Assembly (NCBI GenBank): GCA_027943245.1
Contig: JANDJZ010000053.1
Span: 1 to 46,423, forward strand
Origin: Acanthamoeba sp. SK_2022b
Taxonomy: Eukaryota > Discosea > Longamoebia > Acanthamoebidae
Direction: 5' to 3'
DNA length: 46,423 bases
Shown here: positions 1 through 16,931 of the stretch, one piece after another
How positions within the stretch are numbered: position 1 is the first letter of the stretch
Layout of the letters: every line of letters begins with the position of its first letter
Program-made: the position numbers and the translations under genes
The notes under the pieces: generated by a model
What the model was told of the DNA's origin: nothing
The model's input: the letters and a program-made list of their open reading frames with translations, nothing else
Databases searched by the model: none

Positions 1-2203
<2,203 letters not shown>

Positions 2204-2528
2204 CTCGCTGGGCTGCAAAACAGATGGCCGCAAATCGCTGCCTTGCAAGAAAAAGTGGTTTTTCCTCTTCTCTTTGTCCAGCGTGGCATGACGTCAGCAC
2301 AGCTGGAGCTCATTTCCACCAGCCGCGTAAGAGTTTGGGGATCCAATCGGCTTGTCCAACGGTCATGGTAGTGGCAGGTTGGCCACAGAAAGAGTTGTGG
2401 CGTGCTTTCCCGTGGCGCGTTTTGCCGACGGGTGAGGCCGCCCGGTGGTGCAGGTTAAGGAACACTGGCCTAAGTTATTCTCTCTTTCCTTCCGCGCTCT
2501 GCCCGTAGCACAAACCATTCACCTCCTG
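2204..2528. promoter_or_regulatory. Divergent intergenic region between WDR33 and GH31
   Basis: These 325 bases separate two start codons facing away from each other, so both promoters must lie here or in 5' leaders within it. No TATA box or other defined core motif stands out. The open frames crossing it lack recognisable protein features. The promoter role is inferred from gene orientation only. Confidence 0.35.
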
Positions 2529-6835
<4,307 letters not shown>

Positions 6836-6879
6836 GCTGTAACGACTGCCCCCCCAAGTTGACAAGGAACGAGGGCAAT

Positions 6880-8351
6880 TTAGTCAATCTGGAGAGTGCG
6901 GTCGGCGTAGCCATGGGCGGCCTTGTGCGTCTCGAATAGGTGGGACAAGGCAGCCACGTAGCGTTTGTGCAGAACCTCGACAGCCTCTGCGCTCGGGTTG
7001 TTCGTCTGAGTATGAGGTGAGGCGTGTTCTTTTTTAAGCTTCGGAGAACACACGTGTCCCACCTTGCGGAGCTCGGTCAGAGCGTACCTTGGGCACGGGT
7101 ATGGGCTCGCCTACAACAGCCGTGAGGGGCACAGAGTAGGGCGCCGCGAGGAAGCTGTATCACCGACACGTACATCAGCCAACGCACACAACGTCAAGAA
7201 ATGGTTGTTGTACCGGCCCAGGAAGAGCACGACAGCCACACGGAAGCGCTTGGACACCCACATGCGCCACCCCATGCCCCAGGAAGAGGTCTGCATTGTG
7301 TGGTCAGACTAACCAAACGTGGTGAGGTGGAGCTTGAGAGAAAACCTTGTAGAGGGAGGTCTCGCCAAACACGTAGATAGGAACGAGATGGGCGCCCTCT
7401 TCCATGGCGAGCCTCACGAAGCCCTTTCTTGATTTGAGGTAGATCTTCTCCTTGCCGTACTCTGTCCTGATCTGCTCCGCTTCGCCTAACGACGTCATCC
7501 ACCATGGTTCACCATGCGACCATCGGTGAAGACGAAGCAGGTCACACAGAGGTCAAGCGTGTCCTGCGTAGTCTGTATTGCCGCGGGGACAGAGGGTACC
7601 GCCAGGATATACGAGCACGGACAAGTGGTGGCGAAGCACATTGGCAGCCACATGCTTGGACGCGTCGACACACGACGTCCACAGCCACAAGTCGCGAATG
7701 AAAGGAATCTGCGAAAGGTGGCCGATGACGTCAGTCGACCTCGTGATCGGTTGCATCGAGTAGCTCGTACCTTGAATGCCGTGGACGCCACCAAATCGCG
7801 CGTCTCCCCCGGGAAATGCTTGTTCCATCTGCCAGGGAGAACGGAGATCAGCACCCTGTAGAGCAGGCAATTGCATTCACGTACCTCTCCTTCTTGTTGA
7901 AGCAGAAGATGGCGCGGTTGAGCGCCAGCGTGCCGTGCGGATGGACCGCGAGCACGTATCTGATTCGCGGTCCGTGGTCAGGCGCTCTTGAAGGGACATT
8001 TTCTTGGTGCGAGCAGGAAGCAGGCCCAGGACTACGTACACATTGGACGGGTCCAGCTCTGCAGTCTTGACGATGCTGCACGGGAAGTAGTCGAACAGGT
8101 ACCTGAACACCGCGTGGTCATGGAACCACTGCCACGGCTTGCCTGCACCACGGAGTCAGCTGCTTGCGTGAATATCTGTTCTCTTTGGGAACGCTAAACG
8201 TACCTAGCTTACGTTCGGAGCCGTCGAAGGAGAGGTAGAGGTAGGTGGTGATGAAACCCACCCCTACCCACCACCACGACGTGAACAGGAGCCACGCGGG
8301 CAGGCCCACCAGCACCAGCGGACCCACCACGTAGCAGCCGTTCAGGAGCAT
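6880..8351 (-). CDS. DGAT2/MOGAT-family acyltransferase
   Basis: The family transfers fatty acyl groups from acyl-CoA to di- or monoacylglycerol at the ER and lipid droplets. All the signatures are visible in order: hydrophobic N-terminal segments (VVGPLVLVGLPAWLLF, WWWVGVGFITTYLYL), YLFDYFP, then VLAVHPHGTLALN with the catalytic HPHG assembled across an intron at about 7960-8030. Next come LVYPGGT, SRKGFVRLAMEEGAHLVP followed by IYVFGE, and VGEPIPVPK near 7090-7110. The C-terminal exon ends ADRTLQID with TAA at 6880-6882. The start is unsure: the first in-frame ATG is at 8351, but coding-like sequence (RRGWVRDVVAV) continues upstream to about 8395 without an in-frame ATG, so a further 5' exon is possible. 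About seven short introns are present. The gene converges on GH31. DGAT, MGAT and wax synthase activities cannot be told apart from sequence alone. Confidence 0.88.
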
Positions 8352-9262
8352 CACCGCCACCACGTCCCGCACCCACCCCCGCCGGGTGCTTACTTGACAT
8401 GCTCCAGCTATAACGCACAGCGAGTCTGCACGATACAGCAGAAGAAGAATGGTTTGAGGCTTTGTTTCCTTCTTGTTGATTGAATTCTCTCATTGCTAGG
8501 TGGACAGGCTTGAGTGCATCAAGCGGAAGCAGCAAATCCCAATCACAGAACAACTCCAAGGTTGAGGTTGGACTGTCAGCATATACTCTGCTATGGCACC
8601 CTCTTCTCAATTAGGGGATTACTGCACACTCAGTGGACCTGTTCTTCAAGGCTCATGAGCAGTGGCTTCAAGGTCTGGCACCACATGCTGGAGGCATCTG
8701 CAAACAACACCACAAGTATGCCTTGGAGGTGATGCAGCTCTCAGCTGTGGCCACCATAGCCCATGGCAATGGCAAGCACATCAGTCCCAGAACAATCAGC
8801 GTGGTCCTGGCACACAGAAATCCCACACAGCCAACTATCTCCATAAATGGAGGGACAGCCTACATCAGTGACTGCAACGTGGTGTTCAAGGTGCCAGCAG
8901 AGGTAGTCTTCAACACAGTTGCATCTCTGTCAGCTGCACCGCACGTGTTGCAGCATGAGTCACTGGGTGATAGTGTGTTACAATTGCGCTAAAAGGGCCC
9001 CCGAAATGGTGATGAATTAGGTCTGCCGCCTGAGCCCTTAACAAATATGAACGTGGCCACTGGTAACTGGCGGACCGGAAGATAATACAGCCTAACCAAC
9101 TTGTGGGTGGCGATCAAATCCCCGGTTGCAGCAATGTGGCTGGGTTGCACAACTGCGGAGAATTGTGGAGTGCGGACTTTCGCGGTGGCTGTTGGCCGTC
9201 ACACCTTAAAAAAGCGATACCTCAGCAAGAGTCTCAGTGGCATCTTTCACCGCGGTGGCACT
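8352..9262. other. Odd-composition intergenic stretch with a 126-codon open frame
   Basis: No family is recognised here. From 8460 to 9000 the DNA lacks the GC-rich third-position bias of neighbouring exons. The plus frame from 8615 to the TAA at 8990-8992 stays open for about 125 codons and looks protein-like (VDLFFKAHEQWLQGLAPHAG, HKYALEVMQLSAVATIAHGN). It has no ATG near its beginning and no visible intron signals, so it may be an exon, an exon remnant or a relic of a mobile element. From 9000 to 9262 nothing beyond a likely 5' leader for the downstream glycosidase is seen. Confidence 0.4.
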
Positions 9263-12219
9263 ATGGCGCGCTACGGCCTTATCGTCCTTCTTCTGCTCAC
9301 GGTTGCCACCTACTACATCTCTACTGGTACTACGCTTGGCTATCTCTGCAGTTCCGTCACTGAACGTTTATCTCTCGAGCAGGAGCTTGCGTAGACTTTG
9401 GTTATCCCGATCGCTGCTTCTTCACCGTCGGCAAGTCGGCCAAGGGCGCCTGGTGGTTCATAGACCCCAACGGCGCCCGTTTCTTCTCCAATGGCGTGGA
9501 TGTCGTCAACTATGGCGGCGACAAAAGCACCAGCGGTACGATCTGCAGCCTCTCAACCGCATGCGCGGGACGGGACAACCAGGCATGCACTGAGCACTCG
9601 CATCTCTAAAGGTGTTGCTGCGTATAACAACGCCGTGAAGGCCAAGTTTGGCAGCCAGTCGGCGTGGGCCGACTCAGTTGTTTCTCGCATGGCATCGTGG
9701 AAGCTCAACACTATGGGCGCCTGGTGCGACTCCGAGGCGATCTCCAAAGGCATGCCCTACACCAGAGCCCTGGGTCTGGGAAAGGACTTCGACACCTGGG
9801 CGCGGGGATTGTTTCCTGACGTGTTCGATCCGGCCTGGGAGACGCGCGTGAACAGCCTGGCCACGTCGGGCTGCTCGCCCTATCGCAATGATCCGCTCTT
9901 GATCGGCTACTTCCTTGACAACGAGGTGACGCTCCCATTCACCTCAAGCAGAGAGATGCGTCAACACTGACATGTTGTTATGCCACGCGAAGATGTGGTG
10001 GGGTGACGACTGGCGTTTGGCGGGCAGCATCCTAGACAACATGCTCATCTCACTGAATCAGACATCCCCCGGCCGCGTCCGTGCTGTATCTTTCCTGAAG
10101 AGCAGATATTCGACCATTGATGCGCTCAACAAGGCCTGGTACGACCCAATCAACCACATGGTTACTCCCCTCTTCCCTTCACCGCTCTCTCTTGTGTCCT
10201 TAGCATGCTCACACATGCCGGCAGGAACACGACCTACACAAGCTTTGATAACATTGACGCCCGTCCCAACGCTTCGTCCGTGCACACCACCGACTCGTCG
10301 GATTTCGCCTACATCGCTGCTGCCAAGTTCTTCAATGTCACCTGCACCGGTAACGCGCCACTTGTTCTTCATTAAGATCGTCAGATCGCTTCTCGCTTTG
10401 GTTTTGTAGAGGGAGGCTGTGCACAGATACACTTGTCTAATCTCGCCTGCACGTGTGGATGATCTCTTATTCATTTTTGCATCAGCTATCCGCAAGGTTG
10501 ACCCGTATCACATGATTATGGGTGCTCGGTTCGTCGGCAAGCCGATCGACGCTGTGCTCAAGGCCGCGGCGGAATGGAATGACGTGATCTCGATCAACGC
10601 CTACCCCAGCCCCCCCGAACGCAACGGCCCGCCGATGTCACGCATCGCAGCCATCTACGCCGCCACGAACAAGCCTATTCTAATCGGCGAGTTTGCCTAC
10701 AAGGCCAACGTACACGGCTCCCCCAGTGTCAACTTATAACTCCGGCTCATGTCTCCTCCAACGACAGGACTCTGGGCTTCCGAACACCAAGGGAGCTGGC
10801 CTCACGGTCGCCACCCAGGCCGAGCGCGCGCAGGGCTACAAGAACTACACCACTACTCTGGTCACACACCCGGCCATGATAGGCTTCCACTGGTTCCAGT
10901 GGGTCGATCAGCCTTACGATGGCCGTGAGAGCGACGGCGAGAACAGCAACTTCGGTCTCGTCAACAAGGATGGTACGAACAAAAGATCTACCTGGGGGAG
11001 GCGCGCCATATTCACCAATGATCGTTCTGCCCTCCCTGTGTCTATGCACTCAGACGACACCTACACGGAGCTGGTCAACCAGATGGCGACGACCATACCC
11101 ACACTCTCAACTTTGCACGAGAGCTCCACCACGGGCCTGTCGGCTGCCAAGTGCTACAGTACGAGCCCGTTCTGGCTATTAGCAGAGAGCTAATCGGAGT
11201 TGAACTGACTTGACAAATGTCTACAGAGGAGTTGACATGCCCGAATGGCTGCTCCGGCCGTGGCTGCTGCGACACCAAGACCGGTGTGTGCACATGTGAC
11301 ACTGGCTTCCATGGCGCAGACTGCGGCACTGACGCTTGTACGTCTAGCCTCTTCATGCTCTTCATTGAGTCACACTTAACAAATGTCTTAATGAACAGCC
11401 CAGCTGCATGTTAATTCGTTCGGTAGCTCGCTCAACACCACTGTGTGGACGATCAGTACCTCTACCTCGAGCAGCAGCGAGGTCTATCAAGCCAGCCAGG
11501 TGTCGACCTCGTCCAACCAGCTCAAGCTGTCCATCGATCCATGCACCAGTGCTTGCAGCGGCAAGAACTTCTCGGCCGGCGCGGTCTTCACCCAGTCTAC
11601 GAGCTTCGGCTACGGCATATATACGGCCATCTTCAAGGCGCCCTCCACGACTGGCTTCACTGCTCAGTTCGGGGTACCTTTGTTGCTTCCCTCCAAAGAT
11701 TCTAGATATGCGCCACTAATGCAGGACTCTTTTGTGCTCGTACAGCTGAACAGCCGCGCTTCGGCTCTCGACGCTATCACCCTCCGTATACGAGCCAACC
11801 AGGATTCTTCAAACGGCGGCGCGCTGGACTATTACAACGACGGCGTCTACAAGTATCTCAAATGGTTCGGCGATCTGTCCTTCGGCAATCCATCGTCGGG
11901 CTTCCACAACTACACCATCCACTACATGCCGACCTACTTCGCCTACTACGCCGACGGAGTCCTACTAGGCTCATACAACTCGACGACCGCCTTGGCTGGC
12001 CTGCCCAACGCCACCATGGCCATCACGCTCTTCATCTCGGCCACCAACACTTCGCCCAAGGTGAACGACGCCATGTACGTCCAGTCGGTGTCGTATGAAC
12101 AAGTCGGGGGCCAGGAACCGACGTGCGCCAGCACGGATGACAACGACTCATCCGCAACAATGATCGAGAGCGCTGTGGTGGCTTTCTTCAGGTGGTTAGG
12201 AAGGCTTTGCTTGGCGTGA
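9263..12219 (+). CDS. Secreted multimodular glycosidase: GH50-like clan-A barrel, EGF-like module, GH16-like jelly roll
   Basis: The protein is probably a secreted polysaccharide hydrolase. The ATG at 9263 opens a hydrophobic signal sequence (MARYGLIVLLLLTVATYYIS). Module 1 resembles beta-agarase-type GH-A barrels: WWFIDPNGARFFSNGVDVVN, SWKLNTMGAWCD, LFPDVFDPAWE, a putative acid/base Glu in LIGYFLDNEV (9899-9928) and a putative nucleophile in PILIGEFAY (near 10676-10700). GFHWFQWVDQPYDGR and SNFGLVNKDG follow. Module 2 at 11230-11340 is an EGF-like knot (CPNGCSGRGCC, CTCDTGFHGADC). Module 3, from about 11405, resembles a concanavalin-type GH16 fold (SFGYGIYTAIFKAP, GFHNYTIHYMPTYFAYYADG). The GH16 catalytic ExDxxE motif was not found in the parts read, so it may bind rather than cut. 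The C-terminus ends in a hydrophobic stretch that could be a GPI or membrane signal. Stop TGA is at 12217-12219. The substrate is unknown. Confidence 0.78.
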
Positions 12220-12331
12220 GGGATGCCTCGAGCGTTACTGTACTTTCAATCATCACAATAATTTCTCTTCTACCCAGTGGCCCCACCCCACCTGCATGTA
12301 CATTCGTCTCATTCCTCTCCACTTGCACTAT

Positions 12332-13417
12332 TTAGTGCTCCTTTTTGACTGCCAGACCGTTGCGGATCGTTGTCTCAAAGTCCTCAGGCTCCCTGCCCAG
12401 CAAGTTTCGTAGGTGCGAGTTGACGACGTTGGCCTCGGATTGGCGAATCCCCTCAAAGGCGGTGGCCCAAAGGCGAGCCCAGTCTCCTGTCCCGTAGTCT
12501 AGGCCCGATTTGACCTGTGGCTGTTCGGCATAGTCGTCGACGCTAGTCTCCACGATCTTGATTGGCTTGTTGAGAATGCGCGAGAAGACGCCGGCTGTTT
12601 CGTTGAGCGTGTAAGTGCGGGGACCGGAGAGGACGATGATCTTGTTGAGCCACGGGAACGACGCGGGATTCTTAAGGTACTGGGCGATGAGTCGAGCCGT
12701 TGCCTCGCCCAAGTTGTCCCGCTTGGCCCACGAGATGCCGGGACCGGAGCCGTCGTGGGGGATTCGGATCTCGCCCGAGGCTGGCGGGTCGTTGATGTCG
12801 AAGAAGGCCGTGTAGATGGGGTAGCTCTCCGAGTACAGGCCCTCCCTCACCGCGGTGTAGGAGAAGGAGGGATTCTTTTCATGGATCTGTGCGAGATACT
12901 GTTCGGTCGAGAGATGGGCCGCCATGACCTGGGTGACAGACGTGCGGTTGCCGTCCCCAGCAAAGGCGAGAGACGAGTAGAAGATGTGCTTGACTCCAGA
13001 TCTGATCGCTTCGTCGATGGCTGATTTGGCAACCTGGCCAGCGTGGCAACAAAAAAGCAGTTGAGAGGTTGGTCAAGAGAGATAGAGCGAGGGAGCTTGT
13101 GACCCACGAACCTTGAAACGGTGCTCGTGCTCGATGCTGGGATAGGAGATGAGGAACAAGACGTTGATGCCATCGAACACGTGTTGCAAAGAGGACTCAT
13201 CGTCATAGTCAGCCTTACGAATGGTGGCCCCTTGCTCTGCTTGCTTTGCAAGCTTTTCTGGCTGGCGCGCGATGAGGGTTACTGTTTGCGGGTCTACGAA
13301 AGAGAGGAGGTGCGTGAGGGTGCTGCCTCCCAGACCGCCAGACGCAGGGAAGATTCCCGTCCGCAGCGAAGGAGATAACTTGGACTGGGTTGTAGATGAC
13401 TGAACGTCGGACGACAT
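12332..13417 (-). CDS. NmrA-like NAD(P)-binding Rossmann oxidoreductase
   Basis: This family of atypical short-chain dehydrogenases includes NAD(P)H quinone reductases and redox-sensing regulators, probably cytosolic. Exon 1 (13112-13417) starts MSSDVQSSTTQSKL and carries a nucleotide-binding loop variant (GIFPASGGLGGSTLTHLL), then VTLIARQPEKL and a KADYDDESSL segment. A 78-base GT-AG intron (13034-13111) joins HRFK to VAKSAIDEAIRSGVKHIFYS. Exon 2 continues with AAHLSTEQYLAQI, YTAVREGLYSESYP, ARLIAQYLKNP and VLSGPRTYTLNETA, all typical NmrA features, and ends LAVKKEH at 12332. Total length is about 335 residues, a normal family size. The gene converges on the multimodular glycosidase with 112 bases between stops. 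The loop reads FPASGGLGG rather than the usual GATGxxG, which is noteworthy but not disabling by itself. The exact substrate is unknown. Confidence 0.86.
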
Positions 13418-13874
13418 GGTGGAAACTAACTAGCTAGTGGGTTGTTTTTAGATAGCTGTAAGGACTCAAGATAAAGATATAGTGTTGTGATCGCCGATAG
13501 GCCGAGTAGCCGTCGGGCTGTTTCTTCTAGAAAACCCGGGCTAAGGCCGGTCGGCGTTAACATTGCCGGCGGGAAGAATATTCATCCCCTGAGCTTGCTG
13601 TCACCGGTTGTTTCCCCGTATGACACACGGCATAATTGCGCTCCGTGTCTACGATCAGACCCTTGCACTCCAGGCTGATGATAGAGGCAGCGCTAACGCC
13701 ACACGCACGGCTCAGCACATAGCTCGGAGAGGAGGGAAGAGGAGCAACCTTGGAACTGACGCAGGAATCAAATGGTGGTGAGGGAGCTCTCCTCTCCTCC
13801 GTGTCAGCCAGTTCACCGCCGCTACTGTGACCGTTGCGGGTTTTGTTGTTGACAACGATGTTAGCCGCGTCGCT
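13418..13874. other. Intergenic DNA upstream of the NmrA-like gene
   Basis: This stretch holds the promoter side of the NmrA-like gene. From 13700 to 13870 a minus-strand open frame could be a further 3' exon of the adjacent unknown fragment, because GTAAAG sits exactly at that fragment's stop. No recognisable protein motif, RNA gene or repeat is visible. Confidence 0.3.
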
Positions 13875-14226
13875 TTACCTGCGTAGATCCTTGAGGGACG
13901 TGTAGAGCATCTTCTTGGTCTCGCGCCAGTTGTGCGTAGTCGCGCTAGTGGCAGTGGCAGCACCGCTTGACGCCGCCCCACCCACGCTTGCCTTGGGCTT
14001 GGTGGCGGTTGTTGACTCGCCCGTCTTTCGCTGATGGTCCTTGTTCTCCTGCTTCTCCCTGAGGAGGTTGGTGAGGTGGTGATTGGCCACGCCTATGTCA
14101 CCAGCTGGCAGCTGGATGGCGAAGAGCAGGTAGTGGAAGGAGTGCACGATCTCGTAGTGGTGAAGATTGCCAGGAAAGGGACTGGTGGGCTTTAACAGGG
14201 CATTGTGCTGTGCTACCTCAAGGTGG
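13875..14226 (-). CDS. Unrecognised protein exon or gene fragment
   Basis: I do not recognise this gene. The minus frame is open from about 14226 to the stop TAA at 13875-13877. It reads QHNALLKPTSPFPGN, then HHYEIVHSFHYLLFAIQLP, AGDIGVANHHLTNLLREKQE, a low-complexity linker (TKPKASVGGAASSGAATATS) and THNWRETKKMLYTSLKDLRR. The well-mixed hydrophobic pattern is protein-like. No ATG lies at its start and an acceptor-like GTAGCACAG precedes the coding-like part, so upstream exons should exist but none was found. The stop codon overlaps a GTAAAG donor-like site, so the true protein may splice onward. It may be a degraded C-terminal fragment or a real gene with its 5' part in the lower-GC DNA to 14550. 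Confidence 0.35.
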
Positions 14227-14790
14227 TGCCCTCAGGCTGTCAGTTGGGGCATGCTTGTGCTGTGCAAGAGACTTGGTGATGAGTGAGCCCTGTGGCCTAC
14301 ACACAATGAGCAAGGGCAACCGCAACAAGCTCCTTGTTGGAGGAATGGATTCATACAGTTTGTTGAACTTCACCCATGTCCCTGTCTTGCCTCTCTTGGC
14401 CTCCTTTTCCACAAAGCTGCTTGCAACAAGGTTGGGACAAGTCTTGTGAGGGGCCAGGCCTGCGTACCTACCCACGACATGTCTAGCCTCAACTGAGTTT
14501 GCTGTTGCTTCTGCATTTGATAAAATGAAGAAGAAAGAAGCACCTTGCACTGATAGCTGCTCTTTCCCTCAACACCCGTACGACCAGAGTGACGAAGCCC
14601 AAGACATGACGAATTGATAAGTGTCTTTGTTGTTACCAAAGACAAAGTACATGGCTTGCTGGCTCCTGCTGGCGGTTGGGGGGTGGGGGAGGGATGGCCA
14701 CGCCCAGGTCGCTCTGGCGCCTGGACCGGTGGCCCCCTCGCCCTCTCGTGGGCGGTCCCGCCAGGTCGCCCCCGTAGGGGCGCCTGCGCT
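14227..14790. other. Lower-GC segment with a 110-codon minus frame, then a GC-rich tract
   Basis: The minus frame 14218-14550 is open and reads KTCPNLVASSFVEKEAKRG, GTWVKFNKLYESIPPT and RSLLRLPLLIVCRP. It looks plausibly coding but matches no family I know. Its codon use lacks the GC-rich bias of the neighbouring genes, like the 8.6 kb segment. From 14660 to 14830 the DNA turns very G/C-rich with short self-complementary stretches such as CGCCCCCGTAGGGGCG. Nothing else is identified. Confidence 0.3.
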
Positions 14791-14794
14791 GGTG

Positions 14795-15180
14795 ACCGCT
14801 CTCGTTTGCGACCACGCCGAGCAGGATCGCCGCTCGCAAAGACAACGTGGCGCGAACCCCCGTCGATCAGACATTCTATGAAGAGAGAAAAGCGAGCGTC
14901 CTCAACGGCGCCCACTTTGTGATGGCCGTCCTAAGCTACGACGCGCTCCTCGCGCAACATTGAGCGCAGCCGTTGAGCGACTCACTACTCGAATGGCAAA
15001 AGTACAAAGCTAACGCCAAGGACATCGACGTCGATGAGCTCATCCCTCTTACGGTGGGATGCATCGGAAACACAGCCACGAACGCGGTCGCCTACTTTGA
15101 GCGTGTGTCGCTCCTCATCCCCATTGGCGCCAACTTTCAGCCTGTTACGGGCTCCTTGGCCAGGCCAGCGACGTCAGTTG
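14795..15180 (+). pseudogene. Possible broken coding remnant, plus strand
   Basis: One plus frame reads ARTPVDQTFYEERKASVLNG then AHFVMAVLSYDALLAQ, meets TGA at 14961-14963, and continues in the same frame as LLEWQKYKANAKDIDVDELI and CIGNTATNAVAYFERVSLL. Composition matches local coding DNA better than intron DNA. RK..VLNGAH is reminiscent of the C-terminal helix motif of tagaturonate reductase/mannitol dehydrogenase-type enzymes, but this is a motif-level resemblance only and the second half does not extend it. The in-frame stop, missing start and absence of flanking exons suggest a relic. It lies downstream of, and converges on, AP5Z1. Confidence 0.25.
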
Positions 15181-15250
15181 TTCGCCAGACATTCATTAAA
15201 CGAAATAGACTTTGCGAACCACCTCTACCTCTGCGTTCTCGGTGGTGGCC

Positions 15251-16846
15251 TCAGGCGATCTCGAATTCGTGAATGGGCTGGGTGCAGGGCACGAACTCGG
15301 CCGAGGGCAGCAGCACGAACGGCAGCGCCGAGTTCTCGTCGTAGTGCGCGAACCCGCCGTCCATCCCCATTCGCGTATCAAGAATAGCCGACGCGATGCT
15401 GGTGTCCACAGCCACACGACAAGCCCCCCACAAACACGCAGCTCATCAGTTACGACGCGCACGCGCGCACACACACGCACGGTCGCCTCCGAGATGAGCG
15501 TGTGTACCTGGGGAATCGTAGGATCTGGATGCACTCGTGGGCGCGCTGGTGCACAGAGGCGTGGAAGCACTCCTTCTGCTTGATTACCTTGGCCAGGCAG
15601 ATGATCACCCGCGAGCCCAGGTCCTGCAATCGCGACGCCAACTTGGCCAGGGCTGAGCCCAGAGGTGGTGGCGGTGTGAATTCAGGGCAACGCGTTGATA
15701 TGAATGAACGCGTCGAGGGGGGGGGCTACCCGAGATGACGATGATCATGAGGCGCGTCGAGTAGGCCTTCTCCTCGGCCCGCTCCTCGTCCTGTTGTTCC
15801 TTCTCCCGCTCGGCGGAGAGGGGCGTGGCGAGCGCAGCCGGCACGGCGGAGGCCGAGGACATGAAGAACGCCGCGTCGGGGTCCGTCAGCTCCATCTTGG
15901 CCAACGACATCCGCTCGAACGCAAACGTCTCCAACACCTCGTGATACTCTGCAAAAACCACATAATTTTTTAATGTAAATCAAATAAAATCAAATAAATT
16001 AAAATTAATTTAAAAAAAGTCAAGAAAGGGTACCGGCAATGATGCGTGGCGTGCAGAGGTGGGACACGGACGACGAGGCGTACTCGCCCACGATCCAGCA
16101 CAGGGTGAGGATCAGCTCCTTGCGGTTGGGGTGCGTGCCGTCGCGCATGATCTCGATGATGGCGTCCTAGCAACGTGTGATCGTAGACATAAATCCGCAG
16201 TCAGACGACGCATCAGTCCCATCCGTGTCGTGTCGTGTCGTGTCGTGTCGTGTCGTGTCGTGTCGGACATGGTACCTTGAAGGTCACGACAAACGACGGA
16301 TATTTGTGGAATATGGCCATGACCTTGACCACCATGGCCTTCCTGGCCTGCTTTTGGAAGCCCGCGTACGGGAACAGCTGCGCAGCGCCAGGCAGGCGTA
16401 AGCCTGCAGGCTAGACGTGCGCGACCCGGCACACAGCACGATAGGGGAGGAGGGGCGGTACCTGATCGACCCGTTCAAAGAGTACGGGCAGCAGCTCGTG
16501 CAGGTGAGAGGTGAGTCCGTGTTGGATCATCACGTCGAAATAGACGTCGAGCAATCGCGGCACGACCTCTCCGGCGCTGATCACTCGGGCGGTCAGCGGA
16601 GTGACCTGCAGTCGCCATTGTGGTGTCGCGCGTTCGTTCAGTTGGCACTGCAGCACCGGGGAGGGGGCAACACGAGAGACGATCGACCGAGGAGCACCTT
16701 GAAGAAATCGTGCAGCTTCTCGAGGGTGGTGGACGACTCCCAGAAATTGATGGAGACACCGCTCTCGTTCCTCAACACATAATTGTACAGCACTCGGAAC
16801 TCGGAGGGAGGCGCCTCCTCTTCTCCCGCGTAGAACATCGTGTCTG

Positions 16847-16931
<85 letters not shown>

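Noticed and set aside
14690..14840. A G/C-rich, partly self-complementary tract considered as a structured RNA
   Set aside because: Short hairpins can be drawn but no known RNA family motif is present and the complementarity is what high GC content would give by chance.
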